A stretch of DNA of 64,000 nt, from the NCBI GenBank assembly GCA_001769385.1, contig MEPB01000070.1:1-64000 (forward strand), given 5' to 3'. A program made the position numbers and the translations under genes. How positions within the stretch are numbered: the stretch's first letter is position 1; each line of letters begins with the position of its first letter. This DNA is from Bacteroidetes bacterium RIFCSPLOWO2_12_FULL_35_15 (lineage in GTDB: Bacteria; Bacteroidota; Bacteroidia; 2-12-FULL-35-15). The notes beneath the pieces are model-generated. The model was not told where the DNA came from, ran no database searches, and saw only the letters and a program-made list of their open reading frames with translations. Below, piece by piece: positions 18,414 through 27,941 of this stretch.

Positions 18414-19520
18414 ATGACAACCACATCCTCTTCAGTTATAAAAATACTACTTATCCTGTTTCTTGTTTTTGCAGGATTACACTTTGCTAAAAATTTTTTG
18501 ATGCCCTTGACTATCGGGGCTGTTTTGGCAACACTGTTTTTACCCTTTTGTAAATGGATGGAAGAAAAGAAAGTGCCCAAAGCATTGGCAGTACTCATTT
18601 GTGGCTTCGTGTTGTTACTTGTTTTATCAGGTATAGCTGCATTACTGGGCTGGCAGATTTCTGAATTAACAAATGATATTGCTATTCTTAAACAAAGAGC
18701 CGTTGAGGCTGCCAATCGCATTCAGGAATATATATTTTATAATTTGGATATTCCAATGGAAAGACAATCGCAGATTCTAAAAGATGAGCAACCATCTGTT
18801 AGCGGAATTGTGCAAATTGTGGCAGGATCTCTTGCATTTGTTTTTACTAATTTTATTTTAACGTTGGTTTATATTTTAGGCCTGCTTTATTATCGCGATC
18901 ATATCAAACATTTCTTGCTTAAATTTTCACCGCCTTCTCAACGAAATGAAATGAAGAAGGTTATTTACAGAGTCGCTCACGTTTCACAACAATATTTATT
19001 AGGACTTTCTAAAATGATAATATGTTTGTGGATCATGTATGGAATAGGTTTTTCAATAATCGGGGTTAAAAATTGGCTGTTTTTTGCTATTCTATGTGGC
19101 TTACTGGAAATTGTTCCTTTCATCGGAAATATCACCGGCACAACTATTACTATTTTAGTATCTGCAATTCAAGGAGCGAGTCTTCCTATGTTAGCAGGGA
19201 TTATGGGTACTTATGGCCTTATTCAATTTATTCAAGGATGGGTGCTGGAGCCGCTTATTGTTGGTTCGCAGGTGAAAATTAATCCTTTATTCACCATCAT
19301 TGCTTTGGTAGTGGGCGAATTAGTTTGGGGCATACCCGGTATTTTTCTCGCGATTCCTCTAATCGCAATGCTTAAAATTGTTTGTGACCACATTGAATCA
19401 CTGAAGCCGTATGGTTTCTTGATAGGGGAAGTTGTTCGCAGAAAAAAAGAAACTGAGTTTCATAGAAAAATAAAAAGCTGGTATAAAAAAAACGAAGCTA
19501 GTGTAATTATCAGGAAATAA
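18414..19520 (+). CDS. AI-2E family transporter (PerM type)
   Basis: A 368-residue protein with about seven to eight membrane helices. The family hallmarks are visible: MTIGAVLATLFLPF-like first helices, PFIGNITGTTITILVSA, PLIVGSQVKINPLFTIIALV and GIPGIFLAIPLIAMLKI. Members export autoinducer-2 (TqsA) or act as Na+/H+ antiporters, so the substrate cannot be fixed from sequence. The 153-bp upstream gap shows no strong motif. The downstream repeat copy ends the unit. Confidence 0.88.
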   Translation: MTTTSSSVIKILLILFLVFAGLHFAKNFLMPLTIGAVLATLFLPFCKWMEEKKVPKALAVLICGFVLLLVLSGIAALLGWQISELTNDIAILKQRAVEAANRIQEYIFYNLDIPMERQSQILKDEQPSVSGIVQIVAGSLAFVFTNFILTLVYILGLLYYRDHIKHFLLKFSPPSQRNEMKKVIYRVAHVSQQYLLGLSKMIICLWIMYGIGFSIIGVKNWLFFAILCGLLEIVPFIGNITGTTITILVSAIQGASLPMLAGIMGTYGLIQFIQGWVLEPLIVGSQVKINPLFTIIALVVGELVWGIPGIFLAIPLIAMLKIVCDHIESLKPYGFLIGEVVRRKKETEFHRKIKSWYKKNEASVIIRK

Positions 19521-19637
19521 ATTTTTGAACAAGCAAAAATAAATAGTATCACAACTTCAATTTTTGAAAATATTCAAGAGTTGAAATTTCAATGAAATAG
19601 TTATTTCAGAAATTAGATGTGATGTATTTTGTTTAAT

Positions 19638-19864
19638 GTTTCAGTTCGTTAGTTTCAATACTAAACACTTTCAGTGCAAGTCCTTCAAAGAAGGATTCTA
19701 CAAATATTAACTTTTACCCAGTGCGAGGAACGAAGCAATCTCAATCTATTAATGAGATTGCTTCTTCGTACCTCCTTCGCAATGACGTGTAATTTTTAGC
19801 ATTTGTTAAAAAGAATTTCATTCTTTTAATTTAAACCTCTGCACTTTCAGTGCAGAGTGGTTTA
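19638..19864. repeat. Palindrome-rich intergenic repeat, copy 2
   Basis: Same orientation as copy 1 at 13133. It contains the same three stems, with the last one perfect here (CTCTGCACT / AGTGCAGAG, loop TTC, 19837-19857), plus an extra small stem TCCTTC / GAAGGA that copy 1 lacks. No coding content. The two copies frame the block from the P-type ATPase to the AI-2E gene. Confidence 0.75.
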
Positions 19865-19893
19865 TTTGTCCTCAAAACTCCGATGCAATTTTA

Positions 19894-20283
19894 TTAATCG
19901 GTTGAGCGATTTTTATTGAGAAAGTTACTGATTAAAGACATAACAGTTGATTTTATTCCATCCGTATTTTTTGAAACAATATTTGTCACCCCAAATTGTA
20001 AAAAAGTTCCAAGTAATTGTTTTAAAGGGTTGTGTGTTGACCCTACAGCAACTCTTTTAGAAAGATAACCTGCTGCAAGACCTATAGTCGTGTTCAAAAT
20101 ATTCCCTTTAAGCTGAGGAGACGTTATTAATTCATTAATAGAGTTTTTGATCAAATTTACGGGTTTGAAACTTTCATATGTGATCATAAATTGCTCTTTT
20201 AACAAACGTGCTTCATTCGCCTGCTTCGTTTCAAGCAGGAAAATTGCTTCTCTTAATTCAGTTGTCGAAGTTATTTTTCTCAT
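19894..20283 (-). CDS. Hypothetical protein of the holin-like/YtxH operon
   Basis: A 129-residue protein with a helical N-terminus (ELREAIFLLETKQANEARLL) and a small Ala/Gly-rich hydrophobic centre (NTTIGLAAGYLSKRVAVG). It is the third gene of a co-directional set (YtxH, holin-like, this one). Bacteroidota often carry this trio as an envelope-stress operon. No enzymatic motif was seen. Confidence 0.65.
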   Translation of the reverse strand: MRKITSTTELREAIFLLETKQANEARLLKEQFMITYESFKPVNLIKNSINELITSPQLKGNILNTTIGLAAGYLSKRVAVGSTHNPLKQLLGTFLQFGVTNIVSKNTDGIKSTVMSLISNFLNKNRSTD

Positions 20284-20311
20284 CTTATGAAGTTATTTTT
20301 CTCATCTTATA

Positions 20312-20653
20312 TTACTTAAGCATTAGTGTAATGATTGAATTCCCAACATGTTTTTTGATCCAGTTGTGCATTAAAAAATAGATAACACCCCCTAAAATGA
20401 AATAAAATCCGGAAACGCATAAAAATCCATAATATATTTTACCTAGAAAATTGCCAAGCCAAATCGCTGCTCCAATACTTATCATAATAAAGAACATGGA
20501 AAAAACAAAAAGCGCTATAAAACGAGAATATATATGTGATGCAATTTGTGTCGTTTTTTCTAAAGCTTGAAGTTTAATTAGTTCAATGCTTGTTTTTCCA
20601 TATATTTCAGCCCTTTCCAATAAGGGATCTAAAATAGTTGTTTTGGTTTCCAT
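20312..20653 (-). CDS. Holin-like small membrane protein (phage_holin_3_6/DUF1469-like)
   Basis: A 113-residue protein: a soluble helix (RAEIYGKTSIELIKLQALEK) followed by two membrane helices (IALFVFSMFFIMISIGAAIW and YYGFLCVSGFYFILGGVIYF). This layout is that of the DUF1469/holin-superfamily proteins found beside YtxH genes. Despite the name, such chromosomal copies are thought to act in envelope stress rather than lysis. The gap to the YtxH gene is 41 bp. Confidence 0.7.
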   Translation of the reverse strand: METKTTILDPLLERAEIYGKTSIELIKLQALEKTTQIASHIYSRFIALFVFSMFFIMISIGAAIWLGNFLGKIYYGFLCVSGFYFILGGVIYFLMHNWIKKHVGNSIITLMLK

Positions 20654-20694
20654 AAATAAGTTCGATTTCAGGGGGTGTTTTATAAATTGGTTTC

Positions 20695-20973
20695 TTAACT
20701 CATGTGAACCCTTACATCTTTTTTAATTTCTTCGGCCTTTTGTTTTCCTTTTTCATAAAGGTCACTTGCGTCCTCTTTTGCATTTTCAAATTTTTCAGCA
20801 AGACTGTTAAATAACTCATCAAATTTGTCTTTTAACTCATCCGCTGAATCGCTACCCCTTCTGGAGAGTTTTTTTCTGGTTTCACTTCCTTTGTCGGGTG
20901 CAAATAATACACCTAATAATGCACCTACGGCAACACCTGCCAGTACACCTATTACTACATTTCCTTTGTTCAT
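20695..20973 (-). CDS. YtxH-domain protein
   Basis: A 92-residue protein. A glycine-rich membrane helix at residues 6-25 (IGVLAGVAVGALLGVLFAP) is followed by the YtxH hallmark DKGSETRKKL and a long charged helix. YtxH proteins are general-stress membrane proteins of unknown biochemical role. First gene of the three-gene unit. Confidence 0.85.
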   Translation of the reverse strand: MNKGNVVIGVLAGVAVGALLGVLFAPDKGSETRKKLSRRGSDSADELKDKFDELFNSLAEKFENAKEDASDLYEKGKQKAEEIKKDVRVHMS

Positions 20974-21326
20974 GATTTCTGTTTTTAAATTAATTGATTT
21001 TTTTAAAATTAAATGCGTTTTCTTATTGAATATTTTTTAAGCCTGTTTAAGTTTCAGTCAAAATGTTCGAAATAAAAAAATGATAATAAATATTATTAAT
21101 CTAAACTTTTACTCAAATTTAAACAGGTTCTTACTGAATGGAAATAAATTTTTAATATCTCAAATCAATAATCCTTATTTAATAATGCAGTAAAGATAAT
21201 TTTCAGGCAAAAGAAATGAAGTGACCAATATCAATACATAAATTGTTATTGGTCATCGATAAAAAAGGATTTATTATATTTTGATTTGATCCGAATGTCT
21301 CGGAAGAGAATGGATAAGGAATTAAT
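20974..21326. other. Gene-free stretch
   Basis: 353 bp between the YtxH promoter and the end of the threonine aldolase gene. It holds the hairpin at 21222-21255 and is otherwise AT-rich without a recognisable gene. Confidence 0.45.
21222..21255 (-). terminator. Hairpin downstream of the threonine aldolase gene
   Basis: Perfect 9-bp arms TGACCAATA / TATTGGTCA around a 16-nt loop, 70 bp past the stop. There is no clear T-run, so it may be a transcription stop or an RNA 3'-end stem. Confidence 0.45.
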
Positions 21327-22349
21327 TTAAGAATTTATTTTTTTTAAAACAGATATAGTTTTTTCTAACATCTCATCTGTAACATCTAAATGAGTAACAA
21401 AGCGAATAGCTTGTTTCCCAAAGCCAACAGCTTTAATGTTATTATCAGCCAGTTTTTTTATAAAATCTTCAGGTTTAATTTTATCGTTTAAACTAAAAAT
21501 GATAATATTTGTATCTACAGGTAATACACTATCAACATAATTTAGCCCCAGCATAATTCCCCCTAATTCTTTTGCGCGTTTATGATCTTCTTTTAAGCGT
21601 TCAACATGATTATCAAGCGCATAAATTCCTGCTGCTGCCAGATAGCCTCCTTGCCTCATTCCACCACCAAATACTTTACGAACCCTGCGCGCTTTGGCAA
21701 TAAATTGGTTGTCACCTATTACAACCGATCCTACAGGTGCGCCCAATCCTTTTGATAGACACACAGAAACAGAATCAAATAATTTCCCTAAATTACCTGG
21801 TGTATATGTATTTTCAACAATGGCATTAAAAATACGTGCACCATCTAAATGATATTTAAGATTATTTTTTTTACAAACGTTTGCTATTTCTTCCATTTGT
21901 TTCAAGGAATAATAGCTTCCTCCTGCACGATTGGCAGTGTTTTCAATACAAACAAGACTTGTATGTGTTAGCCAATCAAAATTTGGATTTATAGCATCTA
22001 AAACTTGTTGTGCGGAAATTCTTCCACGTTCACCCTGCAATAGTTTTGCTTGTACTCCCGAATTAAAGGAAATTCCTCCACCTTCATAATTGTAAATATG
22101 TGCGGTTGTATCACATAAAACCTCATCCCCCGGCTGTGTATGAACCTTAATGGCAATTTGATTGGTCATCGTACCCGAAGGGCAAAAAAGAGCAGCTTCT
22201 TTCCCAAAAAGTGCTGCCGCTTTTTTTTCTAAAGCAATAACAGTAGGTTCTTCACCAAATACATCATCACCAACTTCTGCACTGAACATTGCATCTAACA
22301 TACCTTTTGTTGGTTTGGTCACTGTATCACTCCGAAGGTCAATAATCAT
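21327..22349 (-). CDS. ltaE: Low-specificity L-threonine aldolase
   Basis: A 340-residue PLP enzyme of fold type I that cleaves L-threonine (and allo-threonine) to glycine and acetaldehyde. It opens with [12 protein letters not shown], which is diagnostic of the family; HLDGAR (168-172, Asp169) would hold the pyridine nitrogen, and [12 protein letters not shown] gives the Schiff-base Lys200. Length matches the family. It lies 20 bp after the O-methyltransferase gene on the same strand. Specificity for L- versus L-allo-threonine cannot be read from the sequence. Confidence 0.93.
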   Translation of the reverse strand: MIIDLRSDTVTKPTKGMLDAMFSAEVGDDVFGEEPTVIALEKKAAALFGKEAALFCPSGTMTNQIAIKVHTQPGDEVLCDTTAHIYNYEGGGISFNSGVQAKLLQGERGRISAQQVLDAINPNFDWLTHTSLVCIENTANRAGGSYYSLKQMEEIANVCKKNNLKYHLDGARIFNAIVENTYTPGNLGKLFDSVSVCLSKGLGAPVGSVVIGDNQFIAKARRVRKVFGGGMRQGGYLAAAGIYALDNHVERLKEDHKRAKELGGIMLGLNYVDSVLPVDTNIIIFSLNDKIKPEDFIKKLADNNIKAVGFGKQAIRFVTHLDVTDEMLEKTISVLKKINS

Positions 22350-22369
22350 ATTATAAAATTTATATTAAT

Positions 22370-23011
22370 TTATTTTTTTCTTGCAATCATTAATCCGTCA
22401 CGTACCGGCAATAACATGTGTTCAACACGATTATCAGAATGAACTTTTTTGTTGAAAAAATCAATCGCTTTAGTATCAGCATCCATTTTGTCTTTTGCAT
22501 CTAAAACTTTTCCGCTCCATAAAACATTGTCGGCAATAATGTAACCACCACTTCTGACTTTATCAAAAACAAGATCATAATAAGCAGTATAATTTTTTTT
22601 GTCGGCATCAATAAAAACCAGGTCGAATGTTTCATTCAGATGAGGAATGATCTTCAAAGCATTGCCGATATGATAATCTATCTTATCTGTTAAGCCGGCT
22701 TCGTTAAAAAAAGATCGAACCATTTTTTCTAATTCTTCATTAATATCAATCGTATGAAGTTTGCCTTCGTTTTGGAGTCCTTGTACCAGGCAAATTGCTG
22801 AATAGCCTGTATATGTTCCAATTTCAAGAATATGTTTTGGCTGGATCATTTTACTTAACATGCTTAACAGGTTACCTTGCATGTGTCCCGAAAGCATACG
22901 AGGCATTAGGATCTTAGCATACGTTTCGCGATTCAGTTTTTTTAATACCTCCGATTCTGGCTGAGAGTGAGCCAAGGCATACTGTTCAATTTTTTCATCA
23001 AGAAATTCCAT
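22370..23011 (-). CDS. Class I SAM-dependent O-methyltransferase
   Basis: A 213-residue cation-dependent (catechol/caffeoyl-CoA type) O-methyltransferase. Motif I is ILEIGTYTGYSAICL (about 75-90), the metal-binding aspartates fall in DLVFIDADKKNY and IIADNVLWSG, and NKKVHSDNRVEHMLLPVRDGL is the C-terminal family block. The acceptor is unknown. It leads the two-gene unit with threonine aldolase. Confidence 0.9.
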   Translation of the reverse strand: MEFLDEKIEQYALAHSQPESEVLKKLNRETYAKILMPRMLSGHMQGNLLSMLSKMIQPKHILEIGTYTGYSAICLVQGLQNEGKLHTIDINEELEKMVRSFFNEAGLTDKIDYHIGNALKIIPHLNETFDLVFIDADKKNYTAYYDLVFDKVRSGGYIIADNVLWSGKVLDAKDKMDADTKAIDFFNKKVHSDNRVEHMLLPVRDGLMIARKK

Positions 23012-23416
23012 CAGTAAATATCGCTATGATTTGCAACGAAAATACACATTATTATTTATCTTAAAAAATCAGTAATTGAAATACTCCGTTCCTTTATAAT
23101 TGTATCATGTAAAGCGAACAAGGGCCTTCTTTAGTTTAGCTCTTTTAATACCCGAATGTTTATAAATTCAAAACAGCTTGATTAGTTAGATATTTTTTTT
23201 ATCTTGAATTTAGCATTACTACCAATTGAAATATAAAATAAACCAATTATCCTTTCCTTTTTTCAAGGAGAGGGTTTGGAGGAGGTTTTAAAAAGAAACT
23301 ATTTTTTATTTTACTTTTGGTAGAAGCACATTGCCTGGATCATTTGCATTTATAAAGGAAACCGAATGTTTGCTGCAAAAACTGACAGCAAACAATTTCT
23401 ATAATAAAAAGAACAA
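23012..23416. other. Gene-free stretch with REP remnant
   Basis: 405 bp. Around 23250-23290 a degenerate repeat (TCCTTTCC..AAGGAGAGGG) resembles the hairpin before the first gene of the window. A hairpin at 23367-23394 is listed separately. No gene seen. Confidence 0.45.
23367..23394 (-). terminator. Hairpin after the YwbE gene
   Basis: Perfect 9-bp stem TGTTTGCTG / CAGCAAACA, loop of 10 nt, 22 bp past the YwbE stop. No T-run follows. Confidence 0.5.
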
Positions 23417-23632
23417 TTAATCAATAATTTCCTGTACCCTTCCAACTTGGCGTGTATCAAGCTGAACTTTTATGCCCCTGGAATGAAAAGGGCTACTTGT
23501 TAATATAAGCTGTACATTGCCGCGAGTTCTTTTTCCGGTACGTTGGTCTTTTTTTAAAACAATATCTACTTCCATTCCCAGTTTGATATTGCTTCGGAAC
23601 ATATTTGGAGTTTTAGGCGTGTTTAAATTCAT
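23417..23632 (-). CDS. ywbE: YwbE family protein
   Basis: A 71-residue protein with the complete YwbE/DUF2196 pattern: IKLGMEVDIVLKKDQRTGKR, then TSSPFHSRGIKVQL and QVGRVQEII. Small basic beta-rich fold; probably nucleic-acid linked, but the family has no settled function. It follows the hypothetical gene upstream by 13 bp. Confidence 0.88.
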   Translation of the reverse strand: MNLNTPKTPNMFRSNIKLGMEVDIVLKKDQRTGKRTRGNVQLILTSSPFHSRGIKVQLDTRQVGRVQEIID

Positions 23633-23645
23633 TTTATAATGTTAT

Positions 23646-24122
23646 TTATTCTGATAGTTTTTCAACCTCATTACTAAAATCAAATTGAATATCTTCATGT
23701 AATTTTGATAATGTACTTTTGATCTTTAGTACCTCGCGATCATATAAATTGCTGAGTACAGTGCTTTTGTTTAATGGTATTTGCTCCGACCTCACTTTCG
23801 AACAAAAATAAATTCGTAATTCAATATCAGTTTGAAGGGATCCTGAATATTTGATGTATTTATTGGTAATTCTTAATATTTTCCGAAGACTTTTCTTCAC
23901 AAAATACACATTGCTATTATTTATTTCGGAGAACAAAAAATCTATTTCCTCTTTTAAATTATTAATAAATAATGTTTCATCATTTGCATCAAAAAGCAAA
24001 TAGGAGAGGAGTTCTTTGTTTTCTTTTTTGTGTTTCACTAATCGAACGCAAAGCTCCAACACTTTTTTGGGTTCAAGTGTATTCAATTCTTTTTGTAACT
24101 CAGATATGGATGCTGTTTTCAT
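23646..24122 (-). CDS. Hypothetical helical protein upstream of ywbE
   Basis: A 158-residue, mostly helical protein with no signal peptide (SISELQKELNTLEPKKVLEL; LLSYLLFDANDETLFINNLK). I know of no named domain; similar proteins are annotated as hypothetical in Bacteroidota. It is likely co-transcribed with ywbE. Confidence 0.6.
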   Translation of the reverse strand: MKTASISELQKELNTLEPKKVLELCVRLVKHKKENKELLSYLLFDANDETLFINNLKEEIDFLFSEINNSNVYFVKKSLRKILRITNKYIKYSGSLQTDIELRIYFCSKVRSEQIPLNKSTVLSNLYDREVLKIKSTLSKLHEDIQFDFSNEVEKLSE

Positions 24123-24261
24123 AAATGATATTCGCTACCGTTTTTTTAATTTAAATAAGTTCAATACCGTTATTTTATTGAAAAGAATTAAAAATTATTA
24201 CCTTTCAAATCGAAAATTGTTATAAATGTACCCATTTTGCATTTGCATTTAATATCAGCTA

Positions 24262-26370
24262 TTAATTCGCAACAGCCCAGTCAACAAAAATAAAATCTTT
24301 TAACTTCTTATTACTGTTTTCAAGCAAAGCTATATTTGGAATTACTACAAATGAAACCACTGTGTTATCGCCATCTCGGATTAATTCGGATTTTTCTTTT
24401 GCTCTTATTAATATAAATTCCTTGTTCCCTTTAATAGGAAGTGGTTTGTCGAGTTTTACAAGCAGCCATCCTGAAAATCCGGATATCTTTTCTCTTTTTA
24501 GTATTTCTCCATCAACTGGTAATAAGGATTCCAGAATCCCTTTTTTTCTGAATATTTTAATATTTATTTTTTTGCCTATTAGTGAATTATAATTCGGTTT
24601 TTTATCTCCCAAAATAATTTGTGCTGGCATTAGTCCAACAAAAAAATCAATTGGTGACCATTCCCCGGGAATAATGTCAAGATTACTTAATCTGATTGAT
24701 GAGAAAAGAATTAAATATCCTCCACTTATTGTTGAAGAAATAAACTCCCTATTTCCAATGGTTGGTCCGTATATAATAACAAGACATATATATTCAAATA
24801 AGAACACTCCAATTAGTCCGGAAGCTAAATTTGAAGCTAGTTTTGATGTATTTAAATTGATATTATCGGAAGAGGTAAGAGAATGGTTGAGTGCATTATT
24901 AGTTAATGATGCATAAACGAGGATACCTGTTAATAAACAAAGGAATGTAAATATTGAAAATCCTGATACATATTCATTTAACAACCAAAAATCGTAAAAT
25001 CCATGAGCAAATGCGGCAATAAAAAAGAAAAGAAGTCCAAATAAGAACGTGTTCTTTTTATATCTAAATTTTGCTAAAATTAAACCATAAACTACGATTG
25101 ATGAAAATACCATGTGAGCAATTGATGCGGTTAAAGCTCTTGAATGAATAATATTAATATTGCCATCGTCAAAATAATTAAAATTTTCAACGAATGCAAA
25201 GCCTAGAGCCGAAAGAGATGCATACATGATATAATCAATCGGCTCATTAATTATTTTAGTAAATTTCAATATTATAAGAAAAGGAACAAATTTTACCAAT
25301 TCTTCAATTACACCAATTCCAAAAACACAATATAAAGAATCATTAAGTACATTTCCATTTAATTGAAACCCCAGCAAGTATTTATAAACATCATATAATA
25401 ACCAAACAGGAAGAACACATATTGCAGATAAAACTATTGTAAAAACAATACTTTTCCAATTGTTTTTTTGATAAACATTTACTTTTTTAAGATAAAGAAC
25501 CCAAACAAATAAGATCAATAAGGCCCCGATAAAACCTATCAGATTTGCTTTTGAAAATACTTGTAAAAAAAGATCTTTGAAATAGTTGTAAAAATCGAAG
25601 TTTGTAATATGAGCACGTTGTCTAAAGTTATATGGAATATATTGTTTTATCTTTTCATTATAAACAAAAGGAGTTATTTTATTATATTTTTCCTCATAGT
25701 TGTAAATTTGCGAAAGATGAAAGTATGCCCCTTCTAAATCTCCGTTCAGTTTAATTTCTTTTGCAAAGCACTCCATTGCCTTTTGTGGTTCATTAAAATA
25801 ATAATTTTGAATTCCTAAATAAGTGTTTACATATTTTAACTTAGTATTTTGTATGTTTTCAAGATGAGATCTGCTATTGCCATGATCTATCCTAAAGTAA
25901 TAATAAAGAGCAAGTCCAAGTTGCCCCATATCGGCTTTTTTAACATTCGGGCTTTTTGTCCAATTTGTATAATAATTAAATAAAAAAGTCCCTTCTTTAT
26001 TAAAATCCTTTTCACTTGGCCCCATATCTTGATTTTCATCAAAATGGCATTTTATAAAAGTGTATTCTAAATCAATATTGTTAGTGTCTTTTAAAAGCAA
26101 TATTTTATATGCATTACTTTCAAGCCAAGGTTGTGCTGTTTTTTTACCATATTCTATTTGTTTTGATAAATTTGAAAAAACAGGATCTGTAGAAAAAACA
26201 TTGATAAAAAGGAAGGATATTATTAAAATTAGTACTGCAATAACTATTGAAGTGTTATCCTCAAAATTATAAAATTTACGATTGTATTTTTTATCTTTTT
26301 TAAATTTCTGAATCAAAAAACTTATAAAACCAATTAGCAATATAAATAGAACAACGTATATTATTAGCAT
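24262..26370 (-). CDS. PrsW-family membrane metalloprotease with TPR-like region
   Basis: A 702-residue membrane protein. Two N-terminal hydrophobic segments are followed by a ~200-residue soluble part with TPR-like periodicity (YLGIQNYYFNEPQKAMECFA, GAYFHLSQIYNYEEKYNKI). The PrsW core lies about residues 300-480: GVIEELVKFVPF (E-E-x-x-K), GFAFVENFNYF (E-x-x-x-Y), SIAHMVFSS and AHGFYDF, which supply the putative zinc-binding Glu/His set. A ~130-residue soluble domain ends the protein. In Bacillus PrsW starts regulated cleavage of an anti-sigma factor; the substrate here is unknown, and no sigma factor gene is adjacent. The domain fusion is unusual in size. Confidence 0.78.
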   Translation of the reverse strand: MLIIYVVLFILLIGFISFLIQKFKKDKKYNRKFYNFEDNTSIVIAVLILIISFLFINVFSTDPVFSNLSKQIEYGKKTAQPWLESNAYKILLLKDTNNIDLEYTFIKCHFDENQDMGPSEKDFNKEGTFLFNYYTNWTKSPNVKKADMGQLGLALYYYFRIDHGNSRSHLENIQNTKLKYVNTYLGIQNYYFNEPQKAMECFAKEIKLNGDLEGAYFHLSQIYNYEEKYNKITPFVYNEKIKQYIPYNFRQRAHITNFDFYNYFKDLFLQVFSKANLIGFIGALLILFVWVLYLKKVNVYQKNNWKSIVFTIVLSAICVLPVWLLYDVYKYLLGFQLNGNVLNDSLYCVFGIGVIEELVKFVPFLIILKFTKIINEPIDYIMYASLSALGFAFVENFNYFDDGNINIIHSRALTASIAHMVFSSIVVYGLILAKFRYKKNTFLFGLLFFFIAAFAHGFYDFWLLNEYVSGFSIFTFLCLLTGILVYASLTNNALNHSLTSSDNINLNTSKLASNLASGLIGVFLFEYICLVIIYGPTIGNREFISSTISGGYLILFSSIRLSNLDIIPGEWSPIDFFVGLMPAQIILGDKKPNYNSLIGKKINIKIFRKKGILESLLPVDGEILKREKISGFSGWLLVKLDKPLPIKGNKEFILIRAKEKSELIRDGDNTVVSFVVIPNIALLENSNKKLKDFIFVDWAVAN

Positions 26371-26424
26371 AAGAAGTATTTAAAAAATATTATCAAATCT
26401 AATAAATTATCACTGCAAAGTGTA

Positions 26425-26455
26425 TTGACTTCTTAAAAAATTACAACTATATTCG
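26425..26455 (+). promoter_or_regulatory. Candidate Bacteroidota promoter of the cargo gene
   Basis: TTG at 26425-26427 and TATATTCG at 26448-26455, separated by 20 bp, fit the TTG / TAnnTTTG consensus with one mismatch, 26 bp before the ATG. Confidence 0.35.
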
Positions 26456-26480
26456 TTCTATTGTTTTTAAAAATCTCACT

Positions 26481-27941
26481 ATGAACAAAAAACACATTCT
26501 CTTTAGTCTGTTTATTTCATTTATATTCTGCTTCCCGGCTTTTATTCATAGTCAATCATGTCCTTTTGTTAGCTATAAAAAGGTTTTCTATGAAAATGAT
26601 TCAACCATGTATCCTAATAATACTATTGATGCATTAAACATTACATCAGATAGCGCTTATTTTGTTGGCGGATCACAAATTGCAAAAATTGATTGGAAGG
26701 GTAACAGAGTTTGGAACAATGTACAAAATAACAATTTTTTTGGTGCTGATGCTTTACCATACATTGCTCCAGATGGCAACTATTATTTGATATTGAATAA
26801 TTATAATTTCATGCGTATCGATGCAAATGAGTCTGTAATATGGCAAAAACAGTTGCTTGATACCAATTGTAATTGTAATCCGATAGTAAAACACATTACA
26901 CAAACCTCTGATGGAGGCTTTATTATTACCGGTTCCAAATCAATATTGGACACCTCTTTTTTTAGGAATCGGATCTACGTTGTAAAAACAAATGCCATAG
27001 GCGATACTTTATGGACAAAGACAATCGCTGAAACAACCTCCGACAATGATGGCTGTTATTCACAGGAAACTGCTGATGGTGGCTTCATAGTTGTTGCTTA
27101 TATTAGAAGCATAACCAACGGTCAGGAGGATTTTAGAATTGGCACACTAAAATTAAATGCCAATGGGCAGGAGCAATGGTTTAAAACCATACCTAAACCG
27201 ATTTATTATGGAGCTAAAATTAAAGGATTGAAAACCAATGAAGGGAATTGTGTTATTGTTACTTCCATTGACTCTGTTTTAATTGCAACTGACTCGGTTT
27301 TAGTTGCAACGTATTTCGTGAAGATCAATGATAATGGAGATGCAATTACTGATACTGTTTATAACGACAGGAAATTCAATGGTGGATTGATTCAGCTGCA
27401 AAGTGGCGATTTTTTAATTGGAATGGAGGATAGTTTAGCAAGAATTGATGGAACTACAAATGCCATTTTATGGAACAAAGCATTTATTGGCAACGATGGC
27501 GAAAATATACCTGTTAATTCAATTAAATCTACTTGTGATAATGGTTTAGTGATTGGAGGTAATAGTGAAATATATCAATATTCAAGCGATTGTTGTGGTT
27601 CCATGATTAATTTCTATAATTTTAAATCCTACCTTTTTAAAATAGATAGTTCCTATCAGGATATTGCAATGACGGGAATAATAAAATTCAGACACATTTC
27701 TGAAAATAATATGTTGATCAGTCCGAACCCTTTTAGCAACCAGGCAACCATTTTGTTTGATAAAGATCTAACAAATGCAACATTAAAAATTAATGATATT
27801 CTTGGCCGGGAAGTAAGATCGGTACATTTTTCAGGTAAGCAATTTATTCTTGAAAAAGCTGAAATGAAGCCCGGGGTGTATTTTATTCAGGTCATTGATG
27901 AAAATAAAAGATCTTTTATTAAAAAAATTGTGATTCAATAA
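26481..27941 (+). CDS. T9SS type A cargo protein with beta-propeller-like repeats
   Basis: A 486-residue secreted protein. Signal peptide at 1-24 (ends in HSQS). Residues about 40-380 hold repeats of the type ITQTSDGGFIITGSKSILDT, as in T9SS proteins with delta-60/propeller-like tracking repeats. The C-terminal ~80 residues form a type A sorting domain (LISPNPFSNQATILF, PGVYFIQVIDENKRSFIKKI). It differs from the three cargo proteins at 7.6-13 kb, so it is not a recent copy of those. Function unknown. Confidence 0.83.
   Translation: MNKKHILFSLFISFIFCFPAFIHSQSCPFVSYKKVFYENDSTMYPNNTIDALNITSDSAYFVGGSQIAKIDWKGNRVWNNVQNNNFFGADALPYIAPDGNYYLILNNYNFMRIDANESVIWQKQLLDTNCNCNPIVKHITQTSDGGFIITGSKSILDTSFFRNRIYVVKTNAIGDTLWTKTIAETTSDNDGCYSQETADGGFIVVAYIRSITNGQEDFRIGTLKLNANGQEQWFKTIPKPIYYGAKIKGLKTNEGNCVIVTSIDSVLIATDSVLVATYFVKINDNGDAITDTVYNDRKFNGGLIQLQSGDFLIGMEDSLARIDGTTNAILWNKAFIGNDGENIPVNSIKSTCDNGLVIGGNSEIYQYSSDCCGSMINFYNFKSYLFKIDSSYQDIAMTGIIKFRHISENNMLISPNPFSNQATILFDKDLTNATLKINDILGREVRSVHFSGKQFILEKAEMKPGVYFIQVIDENKRSFIKKIVIQ

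Noticed and set aside
13133-19864. Composite transposon formed by the two 220-bp repeats
   Set aside because: The repeats carry no transposase and no matching target duplications were found, so a transposon cannot be claimed.
20312-20653. Prophage holin
   Set aside because: No phage genes lie nearby and the gene sits beside YtxH, the usual setting for the chromosomal stress-linked form.
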